NCBI GenBank assembly: GCA_009617715.1
Contig: VTFK01000432.1
Span: forward strand, 124,001-188,000
DNA from: Plectrocnemia conspersa
Taxonomy: Eukaryota > Arthropoda > Insecta > Trichoptera > Polycentropodidae
Direction of reading: 5' to 3'
DNA length: 64,000 nucleotides
Shown here: positions 59,991 to 64,000 of the stretch, piece after piece
Layout: each line of letters opens with the position of its first letter
Numbering within the stretch: position 1 is the first letter of the stretch
Made by a program: the position numbers and the translations under genes
The notes under the pieces: generated by a model
What the model saw: the letters and a program-made list of their open reading frames with translations, nothing else
Databases searched by the model: none
Told to the model about the DNA's origin: nothing

Positions 59991-62900
59991 TATTAAGTCT
60001 TTTTTATATTCTGTTTATGTTTATATTATATTATATATGTTTTGATGAAATTTCTTTGGTATATTAATATATTAGCTAAATAAATTAATAAAATAAATAA
60101 ATCTATTATATAAATGATTTAATGTAATTTGTACCATATTATATCTCAGAACAACGTTATTAAATACATTGTGTTACGTTAGGTTAGATTTAAATGTAAT
60201 AGCTCAATTTATGGTTGTTAAAGTGCTTTTATAAAACACATGTATGATACTAGTTAAATAAACATACAGCATTTTAAATTATAAATTTACCAAGTAATTT
60301 AACCGACGTAAAGGTTTTTTAAGTTAATTTCTCGTTTAAATTATAATATAATTATCAGAGTAAATGTAATAAAGTGTCTCTTAAAAAGAAGCAATAATAT
60401 GATAAATACCGCGTTTTTCGTTACGTAAATAAATTAGACATTAAAAATATTATTTATTATTAAAAAATGGCGTTAAGTCAAAATTTAATATAGCTGACTG
60501 AAAATAATCTGTGGGATATATTATAATATTAATTATAATTCAGTGAAAGTATTTAGTAGTAAGATATTATAGATCTATCTGGCTTTTATTTCGATATTTT
60601 CATGGAAAAGTTTTTTATCATTTTATTGTTTTAATTTTTACAGTTAAAATATTTTTGTATTAATTGTTATGTTAGAGACCTGAGATTTTAATTTTAAGAG
60701 TAATCATATTAGTAATTTTAAACGTGTGAAAGTATCAATCACTTGCACTGCTTGTTATGATTTAATGGTCACTATAACGACTATTTAAAAAACAACAAAA
60801 ATCAACCCGTCTCAAAAGTATATTTGCACAAAAATTGAAGAAGACTAATAATTGTGTTTATAATTTAAAACATTGCACATTCATTCTGAGACGTTAATCA
60901 CCCATAAGTACTATCGAAAATAAATTATATCCCTGCGCACATTACTCTTTGGCTACCGACCGACAAAGTAACCATCTGGACCGTTTATCTTAAGGTGTTA
61001 ACACACTTTTGTGGTGTGTTGAAGAAGCGACAAAATTAGGTCGCAAATTTCCTCATCTGCAATTAGCCAGCGCTATCGTAAACCAGCATTATATAAGAAA
61101 TACAACGGAATCTGCTATCTGCTTTACAGATACAACTCAACACGCCAGCGAAGACTATCCGACTTCCAATACCCGCAATTTCAAATAGTTGGTAATTTAT
61201 ATATGTTTATAAAGGAAACTGTTATTAGATTTTTATCGTCTATTTGGCTGTAAAATCAAAACCCGAAACAGTTAAAATTTAAGTTCGCCTAATTACACTT
61301 AATGCAATCAATATTATATAAATGTATACACCTCTAACCATTTATTGATATTACATGTAGATATATAATTTTATTAAATCGAAATGCATATACTTCAGTC
61401 GCTCAGTACGATCAAAAATAGTTTTAAAATACCCCATATCAGCAAAAATCTAATGATACCAGTCAGGAAATGATATATGGAGGAAAAATAATATCATGTG
61501 ATAAAACATTCGCGTGTCAACTCCCATTTTCAAGGAGTCGTAATTTTAAGTATATAAGCCTCGCCGACCCATTTCCACGGCCCGAACATTCATTATTAAC
61601 GATACCCGCCTACAGTTTACGCATGTGTTTGTGAGCGATTGTATATATACATATAAAGTATAATAAGTGTTTGGCAGAAAACCGAGAAAAACGCTTTTCT
61701 TCGCATCGGTCGCGGTTTTCGATACGCCTAGCCCTTCACAATAGATCTGGACCTGTTTTTGTCGTTCGTGGATTTATTTCGAGTCCTCTTTCGAGACCTA
61801 CCCCTAAAAAATAATCAATGAGAGATTTTTCAATTATTTCACTCCCATTGTTCGTTTTAAAAACGAACCACTCGCACACCCACAGCGTTTAGTTAATAAG
61901 GACGTCCTTTAAGCTTGAGCGAAGAAAAAAAAAAATATGTAGATGTACGGTGACAAATATTAATGTATATCTATAACAGCAATCCCTACTGCGCGTTTTT
62001 GCGATCCGAAACCACCTAAATCGTAATGAAAATTTTTTGGGCCGCCACCACCTAACAGTAATACAAAAAGGTTATCCTGTGGCTTGCCTAGTTATTTTAT
62101 ATGATCGTTTTTAGAGCTCCCAACATACGCTTGGGATAGATGGATTCTGATTGCAAATTTGTACTTACGAATTACGACTTTGTAGCTAGTTAAACAAATA
62201 TTTTTAAAACCTTTCACGTGGAAAGAAAAAATAATTGTTGAATTAGGTAATGAAAGCTACTTTTTTCATGACAAAAAACAGATCGTTCCTGTTTTTTAAT
62301 GTTGAAGGAAAGTTGAGTTCAACTTCAATTAGAAATATTTGATCACATTGCCAAATCTAAAATCAAATCATTACAAAATATTTTTTTTTAATAAATTATT
62401 TATTTTCATTAAAGATTTTTTTTAAGCGCATTGTAAGATTCCTATATTTTCTAGATCGCTCTGAATTCTATTGAAGTATAAATAAAATCGTAATACAATA
62501 TATGTACATTTTTTATTGGCTAATTTGTAATTGTTATATATTATTTTAATAATTGAATAAAATAAAATTCGAAAGGAAGTGAACATTTTATATACCCATA
62601 ATTTCGACGACTCATCAATACTCGTCAACGCGTAAAAATCGTCAATTTTATGTTCATTTAAGCGCGTCATTCGTATTATCTTCATTTACGAAATTATCAA
62701 ATCGGACACGTTTATACCAATTTTATTTCGAAATTGTAATACGCAGATTTTTTAATATGACGTCAATTGAGTAAAAAGCTTTAAATATACATATTTATAC
62801 TTGTTGGTTTGTTTATTAATATTTTATAAGTTCAATTCCAAGATTTTTTCGGTTACCTTTAACATTACCTTTCAAAGACTTTGAGCTTAATAATGTTTCC

Positions 62901-64000
62901 TTTCGAGCATAGTTTAAATCTCAAACCACAGAAAATATCAAACATTCATAAAAGTGCAACGAACTAGAGATCTTGTAATCAAAATGCATCTTGATTCTCT
63001 CTCCAACTTCATACTCTATAGATATATTATTTAAAACGCTAACTGTAACAAATATATTTTTTTACTATTCATGGTATATATGTATGTAAATACCCCACTT
63101 CTTACTAATATCAACTTTAACCAATACGTCGTAAGGAGTAAAAATATTGCATGATAAATAAAATACAGCGCTACAAATATTTAATGATCGATCTGCGTTA
63201 ACTTTTCATGTAACCGTATCTTCCAAGGGTCTAATTGATTTCGTCGGAAACGGGAAAAGGCAATTCGGAACACTCGAAAACTTGTAAAAAGGTAAGGCGG
63301 CTATAAACTGTTACGTAAACGGATCTTTCGAAAGTCTGAAGCCTTACAAAAGCATTCAACGTATATTATGTAATTGGCTAGTTAGTAGCAATCGTAGAAA
63401 ATCGTTTTATATTTGTTTACAGTGCTAATGCACGCACGAATATGTTCAATCATCATAATCCATAATAGTAAAAAAAAAAAAAATACGTTCTCATTCTTTG
63501 AGTCTATAATCTTTAACGGAGCTCCGATATATGACACGCAATTAATTCCAAAAATAGTAAGAGTTAATAAAAAATATTATTTTTATGTATTCAGCTAATC
63601 TGTTTCAAAGTTACGACTTAATATGGATATCATTAGTGCTTTAATCTAATTTTCTCCATAAAGATAAACTCAACATCCTGCGCAAATAATTCTGTCCCTT
63701 TAACGTTCGCAGCTCGCAATTCAAACAATTTACCGCCAGAAAAACGCAAAACGTAAAAAAACTCTAACCTTTTTAACTTTTGCGCCAGTTTTTAACAAAA
63801 AAAGTTATTTTTGAACCCCGTACCTTATATACATTATTAACGTTATATTATTCCTAGATTTAAATTCAATACAAATACAGTTAAAAATAATAATATTTAA
63901 ATTTATTTATAAACGCAAAGAATAGATAATATTATTATAGTATAATATGTTTGGATATACTTATTGAAAACAATTTTAAAATATAGCAAATAAAAATAAA

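Larger units (their letters stand above)
36945..64000 (-). other. shg: Gene span: E-cadherin-like (shotgun-type) classical cadherin, 3' part
   Basis: Twelve minus-strand exons between 58137 and 37320 join with matching phases at GT/AG introns and give a 722-residue C-terminal protein part; the first exon seen starts mid-codon, so the gene continues beyond 64000. Domain order is cadherin repeat, membrane-proximal repeat, NC region, a single EGF-like module, a single laminin G domain, transmembrane helix and catenin-binding tail. That order is known for insect DE-cadherin (type IV, NC-EGF-LamG). N-cadherin has further EGF and LamG modules before the membrane, which are absent here. Introns in transcription order are about 8257, 76, 466, 91, 1372, 63, 75, 69, 5236, 2232 and 710 bases. 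The classical-cadherin identity is very secure; orthology to shotgun is inferred from architecture and the catenin-binding motifs. Confidence 0.88.
58138..64000 (-). other. Cadherin intron upstream of exon a (partial)
   Basis: No further cadherin exon was recognised to the window edge. Contains a complete hAT-type element, a non-LTR retrotransposon tail and GC-richer patches at 58180-58440, 60940-61200 and 61540-61900 that look CNE-like. The 60.9-61.2 kb patch has the palindrome GTGTTAACAC (60995-61004), TGTGGT (61010-61015), TTATCT and two CATCTG boxes. Confidence 0.65.

Noticed and set aside
36945..64000. Calling the gene N-cadherin (CadN)
   Set aside because: CadN has additional EGF and LamG modules between the first LamG and the membrane and a different tail around the catenin site. 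Here one EGF and one LamG go straight to the membrane.

Overview
This is an animal nuclear genome window, almost certainly insect. It is very AT-rich, intron-rich and littered with decayed DNA transposons. It carries one recognisable host gene. No bacterial-style operons, CRISPR arrays, rRNA genes or intact tRNA genes are visible.

The gene lies on the minus strand, from about 36.9 kb to beyond the right edge. It is the 3' part of a type IV classical cadherin of the Drosophila E-cadherin (shotgun, DE-cadherin) kind. Twelve coding exons join in consistent reading phase at GT/AG sites and give 722 residues ending in a stop at 37320-37322. In order they encode the end of a cadherin repeat, a membrane-proximal cadherin-like repeat, the non-chordate (NC) region, one EGF-like module, one laminin G domain, one transmembrane helix, the p120-catenin-binding juxtamembrane segment and the beta-catenin-binding tail. 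The N-terminal cadherin repeats lie beyond 64000. Exon order was worked out by hand translation and phase matching. The family call rests on domain order and tail motifs, not on a search.

Layout: 1-33 kb is downstream of the gene. It is an AT-rich desert with scattered GC-richer islands (possible regulatory or transposon-derived DNA), an LTR-like block, an unassigned 71-codon open frame, a mariner relic at 25.5 kb and a striking foldback palindrome at 28.3-28.6 kb. 33-37.3 kb is the 3' flank and 3' UTR. 37.3-58.1 kb holds the exons. Seven of them (46.2-49.7 kb, plus the transmembrane exon at 46.0 kb) are tightly packed, while long introns of 5.2 and 8.3 kb carry a Tc1 relic, a second Tc1-like remnant, a tRNA-derived SINE head and a GC-rich TIR element. 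58.1-64 kb is the next intron. It holds a complete non-autonomous hAT element with perfect 8-bp target duplications and the tail of a non-LTR reverse transcriptase.

In the protein, calcium-dependent adhesion repeats sit outside the cell, the NC-EGF-LamG block lies next to the membrane, and the tail ties the receptor to p120-catenin and Armadillo/beta-catenin. The rest of the window is non-coding as far as can be read. The repeat pairs, palindromes and foldback are the observations that known genes do not explain.
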